Below the pieces are notes generated by a model, which did not search any database, was not told the DNA's origin, and was given only the letters and a program-made list of their open reading frames with translations. The translations under genes were made by a program, and so were the position numbers. Positions 29,896 through 39,548 of a stretch of 64,000 nucleotides of DNA are shown here, piece by piece (within the stretch, counting starts at the first letter, position 1; each line of letters begins with the position of its first letter). The stretch lies in assembly GCA_000378025.1 (NCBI GenBank), contig KB899087.1, positions 5,012,920-5,076,919 on the forward strand, read 5' to 3'. The stretch is from Xanthobacteraceae bacterium 501b. GTDB lineage: Bacteria > Pseudomonadota > Alphaproteobacteria > Rhizobiales > Xanthobacteraceae.

Positions 29896-31104
29896 TCAGG
29901 CGGCGGGCGCCTTGCCCAGGAAGGCGTCCATGCGCTCCAGCGCGCGGGAGATGTTGGCGGCGGAATTGGCGTAGGACAGGCGAATATAGCCCTCGCCGAA
30001 CACGCCGAAATCCGGCCCGCCTATGGTGGCGACTCCCGCCTCGTCCAGCAAGGCGGTGGCCAGCTTCTTGGCGGAGGCCCAGCCGGTGCCCGATATATTG
30101 GGGAAGGCATAGAACGCGCCCTTCGGCACGGCGCAGCGCACGCCCGGCAAAGCGTTGAGGCCTTCCACCACCAGATGCCGGCGACGGTCGAACTCGGCGA
30201 CCATCTGCGCCACGCAGTCCTGCGGCCCGGTGAGCGCGGCCAGCGCGCCGAACTGCGCCGGGGCGTTGACGCAGGACCAGGCATTGACCGCGAGCTTGCG
30301 TGCGGCGTCGAACAGGCCTTCCGGCCACAGCGCCCAGCCGAGCCGCCAGCCGGTCATCGCATAGGTCTTCGACCAGCCATTGAGCAGGATCAGGCGGTCG
30401 CGGATTTCCGGGTAGGCCAGCAGGGTGGTGTGCGCCTCGCCGTCGAACAGGAACTGGTCGTAGATCTCGTCGGAGAGAATGGCGACGTGCGGATGCGCCG
30501 CCAGCCCGGCAATGAGGGCGTCGATCTCGGCCTTGGGGGTGACGCCGCCGGTCGGGTTGGCGGGCGAATTGAGGATGACGAGGCGGGTGCGCTCGGTGAT
30601 GAGCGAGAGCGCTTCCGCGGCGGAGAAGCCGAAGCCGTTCTCCTCGCGCACCGGCACCGGGACGGGGGTAGCGCCGGTGAATTCGATCATCGAGCGGTAG
30701 ATGGGAAAGCCGGGGTCGGGATAGAGGATTTCCGCGCCGGGCTCGCCCAGCATGAGGATGGCTGAGAACATCGTCACCTTGCCGCCGGGCACGATCATCA
30801 CCCGGCCGGGGTCGATGTCGAGGCCGAAGCGGCGGTGAATGTCACCCGCCACCGCCTCGCGCAGCGGCTGGATGCCGACGGAGGGGGTGTAGCCGTGCTG
30901 GCCGTCGCGCAGCGCCTTGATGGCGGCTTCGACGATATGACCGGGCGTGGCGAAATCGGGCTGGCCAATGCCGAGATTGATGATGTCGCGCCCCTGCGCC
31001 GAAAGCGCGGCGGCGCGTGCCAGCACGGCGAAGGCGTTCTCCTCGCCGATCCGGTCGAAGGCCGCGACAGGGTGGGGCGGCAGGCGGGTGGCAGGCGTCA
31101 TCAT
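29896..31104 (-). CDS. Pyridoxal-phosphate-dependent aminotransferase (class I/II)
   Basis: The 402-residue cytoplasmic enzyme belongs to the aspartate aminotransferase fold-type I group. The PLP Schiff-base lysine is K246 in NGWSKTYAMTGWR. The phosphate and cofactor contacts are in NSPANPTGGVTP and LSDEIYDQFLFDG. The substrate could be aspartate, alanine or a branched or aromatic amino acid; nothing in the sequence decides it. Two ATGs (31104 and 31101) lie behind a GAGGA site; 31101 has the better spacing and removes one residue. The frame extends to 31299 but overlaps the divergent GNAT gene and is not conserved. Confidence 0.93.
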   Translation of the reverse strand: MMTPATRLPPHPVAAFDRIGEENAFAVLARAAALSAQGRDIINLGIGQPDFATPGHIVEAAIKALRDGQHGYTPSVGIQPLREAVAGDIHRRFGLDIDPGRVMIVPGGKVTMFSAILMLGEPGAEILYPDPGFPIYRSMIEFTGATPVPVPVREENGFGFSAAEALSLITERTRLVILNSPANPTGGVTPKAEIDALIAGLAAHPHVAILSDEIYDQFLFDGEAHTTLLAYPEIRDRLILLNGWSKTYAMTGWRLGWALWPEGLFDAARKLAVNAWSCVNAPAQFGALAALTGPQDCVAQMVAEFDRRRHLVVEGLNALPGVRCAVPKGAFYAFPNISGTGWASAKKLATALLDEAGVATIGGPDFGVFGEGYIRLSYANSAANISRALERMDAFLGKAPAA

Positions 31105-31274
31105 GTCCTCGTCGGCGTTGTGTTGGCGTTTCCGTTGGCGCGGCGCATCAAAGCTCTTGCAGTCTTTCGCATTCGTGTCACACGGGAGCGGGGCGAGGTT
31201 CAAGGGGCTGCGCCGGCCGGATCGGCAAATGGCCGGTCGCGTGGCCGGTGGCGCGTGGGTTGGGTGAGACGCTG

Positions 31275-32456
31275 ATGGCTGTGCCGAACGACGAGACATC
31301 CGCGCCGCAGGCGCTGCCGCTCGGCGCCCCCGTTGACACCGCCCCGGCGCCGCGACCGTCGCGCACCCGCCTCTCCGGCCAGCATGTCGAGCTTGTGCCG
31401 TTCGATCTCGCCGCGCATGGCCCGGCGCTGTTCGCCGCCAGCCACGGGCCGGAACGCGACGCGCTGTTCGCCTATCTGCCGACCGGCCCCTATGAGGATT
31501 ATGCCGCCTTCGCCGCCTATTACGGCGCGGCGGCGGAGCGCGACGACCCGCTGATGTTCGCCATTGTCGACAAGGCGAGCGGCGTGGCGGTCGGCCATGC
31601 GACGTATCTGCGGATCGACCCGGCGAACCGCACGATCGAGGTCGGCCATATTCTCTACACGCCGGCGCTGATGCGGACCCCGGGCGGCACCGAGGCGATG
31701 TATCTCATGGCCCGGCATGTGTTCGAGACGCTGGGCTATCGTCGCTATGAGTGGAAGTGCAACGCGCTGAACGCCCCCTCGCGCCGGGCGGCAGAACGCT
31801 ATGGCTTCCGCTTCGAGGGGCTTTTCCGCCACCATATGATCGTCAAGGGCCGCAACCGCGACACGGCCTGGTTCTCGATTCTTGCGGAGGAATGGCCACA
31901 GATCGCCGTGGCGATGGAGGCCTGGCTGGCGGCGGAGAATTTCGACGCGGCCGGCCGACAGAACGTGTCGCTCTCAGTGCTGAATACGCGTGCGCTTGAC
32001 GTGGAAGGCCGCACGCTGCGCCGGGCCGACCTGTCCGATCTGCCGGCCGTGGAGACGCTGCAGCGCGCGGCCTATGCCCGCAACCGCATCCTGCTCGGGG
32101 TCGAGCCGGTGCCGCTGCTGTGGGATTATGCCCGGGTGTTCCGTGAGCGCGAGGTGTGGGTGCTCGACGGCAATGAGGGGGTCGTCGCCGTCGCCATCCT
32201 CCAGCCGCGCGGCGAGGACCTTCTGGCCGACAGCCTCGCCGCCTGCCCGCGGGCGCAGGGATTCGGCCATGGTAACCTGCTGCTGGCGGCGGCGGAGGCG
32301 CGGGCACGGGCGCTGGGGCGGCCCATCGTGCGGCTCTATACCGGCGAACCGCTCTCGGCCAACATCAACTGGTACCGGCGCAAGGGCTACGTCATCGAGC
32401 GGGTGGAACAGCTGCCCGACCGGAGGCTGGTTCATATGTCGAAGCCGGTGGGATAG
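31275..32456 (+). CDS. Tandem GNAT acetyltransferase
   Basis: The 393-residue protein holds two GNAT folds. The first, about residues 35-215, resembles RimJ/RimL-type N-acetyltransferases (RLSGQHVELVPFDL, EVGHILYTPALM, YEWKCNALNAPSRRAAERYGFRFEG). The second, about 245-390, is a shorter N-acetyltransferase with the acetyl-CoA loop in GFGHGNLLLAAAEARARALG and LYTGEPLSANINWYRRKGY. The second domain follows the first without a stop, so it is a true fusion. Substrates are unknown; RimL-like members modify protein N-termini or small amines. The start ATG 31275 leads into a Pro/Ala-rich tail; it overlaps no gene but faces the aminotransferase promoter. Confidence 0.88.
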   Translation: MAVPNDETSAPQALPLGAPVDTAPAPRPSRTRLSGQHVELVPFDLAAHGPALFAASHGPERDALFAYLPTGPYEDYAAFAAYYGAAAERDDPLMFAIVDKASGVAVGHATYLRIDPANRTIEVGHILYTPALMRTPGGTEAMYLMARHVFETLGYRRYEWKCNALNAPSRRAAERYGFRFEGLFRHHMIVKGRNRDTAWFSILAEEWPQIAVAMEAWLAAENFDAAGRQNVSLSVLNTRALDVEGRTLRRADLSDLPAVETLQRAAYARNRILLGVEPVPLLWDYARVFREREVWVLDGNEGVVAVAILQPRGEDLLADSLAACPRAQGFGHGNLLLAAAEARARALGRPIVRLYTGEPLSANINWYRRKGYVIERVEQLPDRRLVHMSKPVG

Positions 32457-32559
32457 GGGTGGTGCGCGCCTGTTCTGCGCGCGCTTTCCTTGCGCCGGAG
32501 CGCGGATGGCTTACATTCGGCGCGGGTATTCGCCCTGAACCTGTGCTGTTGGACGTTCG

Positions 32560-33390
32560 ATGATGAGCTATGTGGAGGCGGCCGGCGCGCCGCTGCGCAA
32601 GACCGGCCATATCAAGCTGCATGGCCCCGAGGGCTTTGCCGGCATGCGCAAGGCCGGGCAACTGACGGCGCAGGCGCTCGACCTCGTGCATGAGCTGGTG
32701 GCGCCTGGCGTGACCACCGAGGCGATCGACCGGCTGGTGTTCGACTTCGCCATGGACCATGGCGCGCTGCCGGCGACGCTGATGTATCGCGGCTACCGCA
32801 AATCCACCTGCACCTCGATCAACCATGTCGTCTGCCACGGCATCCCGAACGACAAGCCGCTGCGCGAGGGCGACATCGTCAATGTCGACGTGACGCTGAT
32901 CGTCGACGGCTGGTATGGCGATTCGAGCCGCATGTATCCGGTGGGCGAGATTCCCCGCCGGGCCGAGCGGCTGCTTGATGTGACCTATGAATCGATGATG
33001 CGCGGCATCGCCGAGGTGATGCCGGGCCGCCATGTCGGCGATATCGGCGCGGCGATCCAGGATTTCGTCGAGCCGCTGCACATGAGCGTGGTGCGCGATT
33101 TCTGCGGTCATGGCGTCGGCCAAGTCTTCCACGATGAGCCGAACATCGTGCATGTGGGGCGGCGCGGCGACGGGCCGGAACTGATGCCCGGCATGATTTT
33201 CACCATCGAGCCGATGATCAATCTCGGCCGCCCGCATGTGAAGGTGCTCTCCGACGGCTGGACGGCGGTGACGCGCGACCGCTCGCTCTCCGCCCAGTTC
33301 GAGCACACGGTGGGGGTGACGGAGACGGGGTGCGAGATCTTCACGCTCTCGCCCAAGGGCTATCACAAGCCGATCTTCAGCAACGACTGA
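32560..33390 (+). CDS. map: Methionine aminopeptidase, type I
   Basis: This essential 276-residue enzyme removes the initiator methionine from nascent proteins. The metal and catalytic residues of the pita-bread fold are present: H93, D110, D121, H184, E217 and E248. The lead [18 protein letters not shown] is typical of alphaproteobacterial type I enzymes. It starts at ATG 32560 and runs into radC with an 18-bp gap. That map-radC order is frequent in Hyphomicrobiales, which supports reading this as the undisturbed host chromosome up to the radC break. Confidence 0.97.
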   Translation: MMSYVEAAGAPLRKTGHIKLHGPEGFAGMRKAGQLTAQALDLVHELVAPGVTTEAIDRLVFDFAMDHGALPATLMYRGYRKSTCTSINHVVCHGIPNDKPLREGDIVNVDVTLIVDGWYGDSSRMYPVGEIPRRAERLLDVTYESMMRGIAEVMPGRHVGDIGAAIQDFVEPLHMSVVRDFCGHGVGQVFHDEPNIVHVGRRGDGPELMPGMIFTIEPMINLGRPHVKVLSDGWTAVTRDRSLSAQFEHTVGVTETGCEIFTLSPKGYHKPIFSND

Positions 33391-33407
33391 GCGAGGCGGG
33401 AGCCCGC

Positions 33408-34040
33408 ATGGCGCGTAACCGAGCAGGGCGCAGCGGCGGCCGTGACGACCTGCCGGACGATCCTGATTCAGGAGCCGCGCCGGCCGGTTTCGCCGAGGCG
33501 GAGCCGCATTTCCTCGGCCATCGCGAGCGGCTGCGCGAGCGCTTCCGCAAGGCGGGAGGCGAGGCGCTGCCCGATTATGAATTGCTGGAGCTGGTACTGT
33601 TCCGCGCCGTCGTGCGGGCGGATGTGAAGCCGCTGGCCAAGGCGCTGATCGACCGTTTCGGCTCCTTCGCCGAGGTGGTCGGCGCCCCGCCCGGGCGGCT
33701 GCGCGAGGTGAAGGGCGTCGGCGAGGCCATCGTCACCGAGCTGAAGCTCATCGGCGCGGCGGTGGAGCGGGTGACGCGCGGCCAGGTGAGGGCGCGTCCC
33801 GTCCTCTCCTCCTGGAGCGCGGTGATCGCCCATTGCCGCGCCAGCATGGCCTTTGTCGAGCAGGAGCAGTTCCGCATCCTCTTCCTCGACAAGCGCAACC
33901 AGCTCATCCTCGACGAGGTGCAGCAGCGCGGCACGGTGGACCACACGCCGGTCTATCCCCGCGAAGTGGTGAAGCGGGCGCTGGAGGTGGCGGCGAGCGC
34001 CATCATCCTCGTGCACAACCACCCGACAGTCGCGCTGTAG
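33408..34040 (+). pseudogene. radC: radC cut after its HNHP motif by an integrative element
   Basis: The remaining 210 residues show the RadC N-terminal helix-hairpin-helix part ([33 protein letters not shown]) and the start of the JAB/MPN metalloprotease-like domain ([16 protein letters not shown]). The JAMM motif should read HxHPxGxxxPSxxD. Here the chain ends HNHPTVAL at H203-L210 and a stop follows, so the conserved S and D ligands and about 40-50 further residues are missing. The replaced codons match the start of foreign DNA, with an integrase gene 186 bp away. RadC-type genes are known integration targets for genomic islands. The protein is probably inactive as a metal enzyme. A GAGGCGGGAG site precedes the ATG. 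Confidence 0.9.
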
Positions 34041-34226
34041 GGTGCTGTGTCGAACCGTGGTGTATCATAGCGTAAGTGCTGTGGGGGCTAGATTTTAGCG
34101 CTTGGCGTGCTCCCGGAGGCTGTGGGATAGTGGGAGCGGCAAAAGGGATAGAGGACCGCTTTCCGATCCCAGTCGGCGATCCCGCTTCTCCTCGACCGAT
34201 CCCAGTGCCCACGTGGGAGATGCGCC
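34041..34226. other. Presumed left attachment region (attL) of the integrative element
   Basis: This 186-bp stretch begins where host radC coding ends and leads to the integrase start. The crossover probably lies in the conserved radC codons for HNHP (about 34012-34026). No matching second copy is found elsewhere in the window, so attR is outside it or lost. Confidence 0.6.
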
Positions 34227-35468
34227 ATGCCGAGCCTGACCGATACCGCCATCCGCCACGCCGTGAAGCGGGTGGAGACTAGCCGTAAGCAGGAGAACCT
34301 GCCGGACGGGGAGGGGCGGGGGACAGGTCGCTTGGTGCTGGTCCTGAAGCCCATGCCGAAGAGGGTGACTGCCGATTGGATGGCGCAGCAGTGGCGGGAC
34401 GGTAAGCGGACGAAGAAGAAGCTTGGTGCCTACCCGTCGATGTCATTGGCGCAGGCGAGGGAGGTGTTCAAGCGCGACTACGCCGACTTGATCCAGAAGG
34501 GCCGGAGCATCAAGATCGCAACGGATACCCGGCCGGGTACGGTTGCGGATCTGTTCGAGGGTTATGTTGTATCGCTAAAGGCGGCGAACAAGCCGTCGTG
34601 GAAAGAGACGGAGAAGGGTCTCAACAAGATTGCCGGGACATTGGGGCGGAACCGCCTGGCACGGGAGATCGAGCCGGAGGAGATCGTCGAGTTGATCCGA
34701 CCGATCTATGAGCGTGGCGCCCGGTCCATGGCCGACCATGTCCGGGGCTACATCCATGCCGCCTATGGCTGGGGCATGAAGTCAGACAATGATTACCGTC
34801 ACGCTTCACCAAGACGCTTCCGGATTCCGTTCAATCCAGCCTCGGGCATCCCGACCGAGCCGAAAGTGCAGGGGACCCGGTGGCTGAGTGAGGATGAGTT
34901 CGTCCAGCTCTATCGGTGGCTGGAATGCCCGGACACCCCGATCCACCCATCTTATGCCCGGGCGGTTCAACTGATCATGCTGACCGGGCAGCGGGTGGAG
35001 GAGATCGCTCGTCTTCATGTTGATCAGTGGGACGCCAAGGAGCGGATCATCGACTGGTCGACGGCGAAGAACCTTCAGCCGCACGCGGTCCCTGTTCCCT
35101 CGCTCGCAGCCGAACTCATCGAGTCAATAACACCGAACGCATTCGGCTGGTTCTTCCCTTCAGCCAAGGATCCGACCCGTCCGGTCAGCCACGGCACCCT
35201 CTATGCCTTCGTCTGGCGTCAGCGTGATCGCGGCGTCATCCCGCATGCGACCAACCGGGATCTGCGCCGGACCTTCAAGACGCTCGCCGGCAAAGCGGGC
35301 GTCACCAAGGAAATCCGCGACCGGCTTCAGAACCATGCGCTACAGGATGTCAGTTCCCGCCACTATGACCGCTGGAACTATATGGTTGAGAAGCGCGCCG
35401 GTATGGACAAGTGGGACAAGTTCGTCCGCACCATGCTCGCGAAAAAGCGCGGTAAAGTCGCCGCTTGA
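34227..35468 (+). CDS. Tyrosine-type site-specific integrase
   Basis: The 413-residue recombinase catalyses integration and excision of the element that interrupts radC. It has an N-terminal DUF4102-like arm-binding part (KLGAYPSMSLAQAREVF) and a SAM-like core-binding domain at about 105-190. The catalytic domain carries R256 (TGQRVEEI), K281, R347 (NRDLRRTF), H370 and the nucleophile Y380 (SRHYDRW). The residue three before R347 is usually histidine in phage integrases but is asparagine/arginine here, a variation seen in this subfamily. The gene is intact, points away from radC, and uses ATG 34227. Confidence 0.95.
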   Translation: MPSLTDTAIRHAVKRVETSRKQENLPDGEGRGTGRLVLVLKPMPKRVTADWMAQQWRDGKRTKKKLGAYPSMSLAQAREVFKRDYADLIQKGRSIKIATDTRPGTVADLFEGYVVSLKAANKPSWKETEKGLNKIAGTLGRNRLAREIEPEEIVELIRPIYERGARSMADHVRGYIHAAYGWGMKSDNDYRHASPRRFRIPFNPASGIPTEPKVQGTRWLSEDEFVQLYRWLECPDTPIHPSYARAVQLIMLTGQRVEEIARLHVDQWDAKERIIDWSTAKNLQPHAVPVPSLAAELIESITPNAFGWFFPSAKDPTRPVSHGTLYAFVWRQRDRGVIPHATNRDLRRTFKTLAGKAGVTKEIRDRLQNHALQDVSSRHYDRWNYMVEKRAGMDKWDKFVRTMLAKKRGKVAA

Positions 35469-36056
35469 GTGGCGACGGCCGGGTTTGCTCTCTACCTGCC
35501 CGTCGACTGCCCTCTTCAGCGACGTTCGCTTTGCGCCGCCGTCTCGGCCATTGATCGGGTAACGGCCGCAGCCCAAAAGCAGACATCAGCAAGTTGCGGG
35601 CGCGTCGGCACCATTGTGCCCTGATTATCGTCGGCGTGACGCGGTATAGCGCTTTATTTTGCATCGCCCGATGGAATATTGACACCGGTGGAACTCTAAC
35701 GAGTTCTTTCGTTAAAGTTCGCCTATTTCGATGATATAAATCGGTTCGTCTTCGATTAGTACGGCCTGGCCACGCATGCGACCCCTTGACCGATGACACC
35801 TTTCGTTGCGAATTTCCAGCGTGTCAGTCCCGGCGCAACGTGGGTTATAAAAGAACTGGGCCATCAGCGGCCGCGAACACCTGCGGACTATGCATCCAAG
35901 CTTTGAGAGCTTGTGGGGAGCTATTAATATACAAGGCGAAAGCCGTGAAAGAAGGTCGCGTCTCGGCAGGCGCCTGATATGGTCTTTACCGCAATCGCGC
36001 CCGTACCTTCGAGATAGCATGTCTGCACCACCGCAACCCGCCATGGCCGTTCCGAG
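35469..36056. other. 588-bp gap after the integrase, no gene recognised
   Basis: Base composition drops towards AT between about 35590 and 35760 and again near 35920. Only short frames occur, none with a convincing ribosome-binding site and composition. It may hold the promoter of the transporter gene or decayed excisionase-like sequence. I see no tRNA or clear repeat. Confidence 0.5.
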
Positions 36057-37337
36057 ATGAGGTCAGCAGTGCATGAACGGACGGTGAAGCGACGGCGGCC
36101 AGCCTTCCTCGGCGTACTGCTGTGCAACATCTTGGAATGGTATGATTTCGTTATTTACGGCCTGCTCGCCGTCTATCTGGCGGGGGCCTTCTTCCCGCAG
36201 CAAAGCGACACCGTCGCGCTGCTGGCCACGCTCGCCGTGTTCGGCGTCAGCTTTGTGATGCGCCCGCTCGGCGGGCTGATACTGGGTGGCTTAGGCGACC
36301 GAAAGGGGCGCAAGCCGGGTCTCGTGATCACCGCTGGGCTGATGGGAGCCGCCACCTTCGCGATCGGTATCCTGCCGACCTTCGAGGCAATTGGGCTTGT
36401 CGCGCCGATACTGCTCCTGCTGGCACGGCTGGTTCAGGGCTTTTCCGCCGGCGGGGAATGGGGCATCGCCAACGCCTTCCTGCTCGAAGTTTCCCCCGAA
36501 GGTCGGCGCGGCTTCTCCACCAGCTTCCTGTCGGTCACCGTCGCGGTCGGCAGCGGCCTCGCCAGCGCGGTCGCAGCCATTCTGGTCAGCACGCTTTCGC
36601 CCGAGAGCCTGAAGGACTGGGGTTGGCGCGTGCCTTTTTTGATCGGTGGTTCGCTGGGGATCGTGGCGCTTTGGTTGCGCACCGGCATGGTCGAAACGCC
36701 GGTCTACGGCCCAGTGGCGGGGCGTGCCACGTCCACCGCTGAGGTACTGCGGCTGATACGTCGTCCCAGCCTGACCGTGATCGGTTTCACCATGCACTGG
36801 ACGGTCTGCTATTACATCTTCCTCGTCTACATGCCGCTCTTTGCCCAAAGGCATGCCGGCTTGAGCGCGGCGCAGGCAACATGGTCCAACACGCTTGCCC
36901 TCGTGGCCATCATCCTGCTCGTGCCTCTGATTGGCAGGCTCTCGGATCGATTTGGCCGCCGCCCTTTTCTGCTCTGTTCCTGCCTGCTTGTACTGATGAT
37001 GGTGATCCCCGCTATGTGGATGATCGTCGCGCTTCGCAGCTTTCCGCTTGTGGTGTCCATGCAATTGCTTTTCGCCGTTGCCATCGCGCTCTATTCCGGC
37101 CCGGCGCCGGCGGTCATTGCCGAGTTGTTTGCGACACCCGATCGTTCGCGCTGGTCGGCAGTGTCCTATGCCATAGCGGCGGCCGTGTTCGGCGGGTTCG
37201 CGCCGTTTATCGCCGTCTGGCTCACCACAGCACTGGACAGCCCTCTGGCGCCTGCCGGCTATGTGGTCGCCGCTGCGGCGACCAGCCTACTTGTGGTCTG
37301 GAACATGCCCGAGACGGCTCACAGGCCGATTTCCTGA
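36057..37337 (+). CDS. MFS transporter, metabolite:H+ symporter (MHS) type
   Basis: The 426-residue protein has 12 predicted membrane helices and the MHS-family features: CNILEWYDFVIYGLL in helix 1, the loop GGLILGGLGDRKGRKPGL after helix 2, and RLVQGFSAGGEWG in helix 4. Relatives carry organic acids or betaines (ProP, CitA, ShiA, KgtP) with protons. The substrate is not evident. It is the first cargo gene after the integrase and lies just before a pair of divergent AraC regulators. The nearer AraC gene is convergent with it, so a shared role is possible but not shown. Confidence 0.9.
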   Translation: MRSAVHERTVKRRRPAFLGVLLCNILEWYDFVIYGLLAVYLAGAFFPQQSDTVALLATLAVFGVSFVMRPLGGLILGGLGDRKGRKPGLVITAGLMGAATFAIGILPTFEAIGLVAPILLLLARLVQGFSAGGEWGIANAFLLEVSPEGRRGFSTSFLSVTVAVGSGLASAVAAILVSTLSPESLKDWGWRVPFLIGGSLGIVALWLRTGMVETPVYGPVAGRATSTAEVLRLIRRPSLTVIGFTMHWTVCYYIFLVYMPLFAQRHAGLSAAQATWSNTLALVAIILLVPLIGRLSDRFGRRPFLLCSCLLVLMMVIPAMWMIVALRSFPLVVSMQLLFAVAIALYSGPAPAVIAELFATPDRSRWSAVSYAIAAAVFGGFAPFIAVWLTTALDSPLAPAGYVVAAAATSLLVVWNMPETAHRPIS

Positions 37338-37350
37338 GCTGCGACCCGCG

Positions 37351-38325
37351 CTACTCTCCGGCATCCGCAGGTGACGGCGCGCATCCGTAATAGGCGTGAT
37401 AGGCGCGGGCGAAGCTAGAATAGCCCTCATAGCCGATGCGCCGGGCGACTTCGCTGATGGCGAGATCGCCGCTGCGCAACATTTCCTGCGCATGCTGCAT
37501 GCGTCGTGCATGCGCATAGGCGTGGGGCGTGGCGCCAAAGAGCTTCCGGAAGCCCTTGGACAGTTCGTTGCGGTTCAAGCCGACACGCTGGACAAGTTGT
37601 TCGATGGTCGGCGGATCAGCGATTTCGCGCCGATAGATTGCCGCCGCCGTCTGGATCGCCCTTATCTTTGCCTGTTCGCCGATCAGGCGTGGCGCCGCGC
37701 GCTGGCGCAGGTCGTGCACCTGCGAGACGACGTCGCAGAGGATCTCGACAGCCTTCGCGCCCAGGAAGACGCCGCGCAACGGCTCGGCATAACGGCAGGA
37801 GACAATCTGATCGACCATAGCGATGCCGGCCGGCGAGAGCGGCAGGGAAAGAACGTCCGGCGTGCCGTGCTGCGAGAGGAATATCGGCCTGAAGGCAGGC
37901 GGAACGCGGTCAATATCGAGACCGTACCGCTCGATGAAGTGCTGGCGCTCGCAGACGATGAGGATGCCGCGCAGCCTTGTCCCGGCGTCCGTATCCGAGA
38001 CGGACAGCGGAATGTTGCTCACCTGCAGCATATGCGGATTGACGACATCCATGCGCTGGCCGATCCAGCGGCTGTAGTGGCCGGCCACGATGGCCTGGAT
38101 GCAGACCAAGTCGGTCCGCACCATCTTAAGACTGTAAGGCTCGGCCACATCGAAATTCATGACGTGAAGCAGGGTGAATTTGTCGAGGCGGCGGTAGCCG
38201 TGTTCACGAGTGCGAAACACGTCATCGGCATGTGCGAACACGCGGCTGGAGCGCACGAACTCGCCGACTCCCAGGCCCGAGCTTATGGCGCGAAAATCCA
38301 GATCCAGCTTGTGTTGCTTGTCCAT
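37351..38325 (-). CDS. AraC family transcriptional regulator (1)
   Basis: The 324-residue protein has an N-terminal sensing domain of about 200 residues and a C-terminal AraC double helix-turn-helix at about 225-318 (IEQLVQRVGLNRNELSKGFRKLFG, then LAISEVARRIGYEGYSSFARAYHAYYG). I start at ATG 38325 (MDKQHKLDLDF); nine more residues upstream are possible. It is divergent from AraC regulator 2 with a 167-bp gap, and its stop is 14 bp from that of the MFS gene. The effector is unknown. AraC proteins of this length often answer to small aromatic or amino-acid-like ligands. Confidence 0.9.
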   Translation of the reverse strand: MDKQHKLDLDFRAISSGLGVGEFVRSSRVFAHADDVFRTREHGYRRLDKFTLLHVMNFDVAEPYSLKMVRTDLVCIQAIVAGHYSRWIGQRMDVVNPHMLQVSNIPLSVSDTDAGTRLRGILIVCERQHFIERYGLDIDRVPPAFRPIFLSQHGTPDVLSLPLSPAGIAMVDQIVSCRYAEPLRGVFLGAKAVEILCDVVSQVHDLRQRAAPRLIGEQAKIRAIQTAAAIYRREIADPPTIEQLVQRVGLNRNELSKGFRKLFGATPHAYAHARRMQHAQEMLRSGDLAISEVARRIGYEGYSSFARAYHAYYGCAPSPADAGE

Positions 38326-38492
38326 ACGCTGCAATCCGCGCCTGCTGCCCACTCGTCGCGACAGGACGCCAGCGACGCCACATCGTTCCTCGCGATCGTC
38401 CGGTCACATGCGAATCCCAGCGTGGCGGACTATCGCGTCTTTTCACAATCTATGTCCAGTTGTCACACGGGACTGTGCGGCCGTTGGGGAGC

Positions 38493-39548
38493 ATGCGATC
38501 CGCCTCGTTCAGAAGCTCTCCGGACAGAACGACGCGCGTGCATCCCATTCTGTTCACCACCGCCGGCCTGCCGCCGCACCAGCAGTTCGGGGCATTCCGC
38601 GACGCCTATGAGGCGATCCTAGACATTGGGCCGCGTGCAGATGGCCAAACGTCCTTCGCCATGTCGCAGCGCATCTGGCCGCTCGGCCGTCTGGTGCTGA
38701 CCAGCACGAGCCTGCCGCGCAAAGGTCATCCGGTCCGCTTGACCCATCTGCCCAAGGCCGTGCTCGACCACTGGTACGTCATGCTGCCGTGCCGCTTCGA
38801 CGAGGCTGGTCTGGCGCATGCCAAGCCGGATGCGCGGCCCTGCATCCACTCTCTCGCGCGGCCCCTCGTCACAGAGATCGATGATGATGGGGTTCTGACA
38901 CTGTTTGTGCCGCGGAACCTGCTGGCGGATTCGTGCCTCGACAACCTGCTGGACGTGCCGCTCGCCACCGGCCCGGGAACGCTGCTGGCCGATCTTATGC
39001 TGGCGCTGGATCGCCGGTTGCCGCTCATCGAGCCCCACAACGTCGATCACCTCGTCGAGGCGACGCGCTGCTTGCTCATCGCCGCCGCGCGACCGTCCCG
39101 CGACCATCTGGCCGAGGCCCAGGCGCCGATGGACCTTACCCTGCTCGAACGGGCCCGGCGGCTCATCCGGCTCCGTCTGACGGAACCGGCGCTCACGCCG
39201 GAGGCGATCTGCAAGGATCTCGGCGTGTCGCGCTCGCGGCTCTACCGACTGTTCGAGCCGATCGGCGGCATATCGGTCTATGTGCGGCGCCAAAGGCTGC
39301 AGGCGGCGCGGCACGCGCTGCTCGATCCGATGGAGGTCCGCCCGATCACACGCATTGCCGAGCAATGGGGCTTTCCCGATGCGTCCGTGTTCAGCCGCGC
39401 CTTCCGTCATGAATTCGGCGTGTCACCCAAGCAGGCCCGCGAAGCGTGCCGGATGGGCCGGCGTGGAACAGGCTGCCGCCCGAAAACCGCACTGAACTCC
39501 AGCCGCTTGCCGAGCCTCGGCGAACTTCTCCGCCAGCTTACCGCCTAG
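38493..39548 (+). CDS. AraC family transcriptional regulator (2)
   Basis: The 351-residue protein has a C-terminal AraC DNA-binding domain at about 228-325, seen as LTPEAICKDLGVSRSRLYRLFEPIG and ITRIAEQWGFPDASVFSRAFRHEFG. The N-terminal part (about 40-205) resembles the AraC-binding-like domain family (DUF with TTAGLPPHQQFGAFRDAY), seen in regulators of the FeaR/NdhR kind. I use ATG 38493, next to GGGGAG; a GTG at 38538 that removes 15 residues is also possible. A basic C-terminal tail of about 30 residues follows the DNA-binding domain. Its position upstream of arcD-arcA suggests control of that operon, as inference. Confidence 0.87.
   Translation: MRSASFRSSPDRTTRVHPILFTTAGLPPHQQFGAFRDAYEAILDIGPRADGQTSFAMSQRIWPLGRLVLTSTSLPRKGHPVRLTHLPKAVLDHWYVMLPCRFDEAGLAHAKPDARPCIHSLARPLVTEIDDDGVLTLFVPRNLLADSCLDNLLDVPLATGPGTLLADLMLALDRRLPLIEPHNVDHLVEATRCLLIAAARPSRDHLAEAQAPMDLTLLERARRLIRLRLTEPALTPEAICKDLGVSRSRLYRLFEPIGGISVYVRRQRLQAARHALLDPMEVRPITRIAEQWGFPDASVFSRAFRHEFGVSPKQAREACRMGRRGTGCRPKTALNSSRLPSLGELLRQLTA

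Noticed and set aside
34010..34060. A tRNA gene as the integration target
   Set aside because: No tRNA fold is present; the target is clearly the radC coding sequence.
35786..35977. A 63-codon frame between the integrase and the MFS gene
   Set aside because: No ribosome-binding site and unremarkable composition; probably chance in a decayed stretch.
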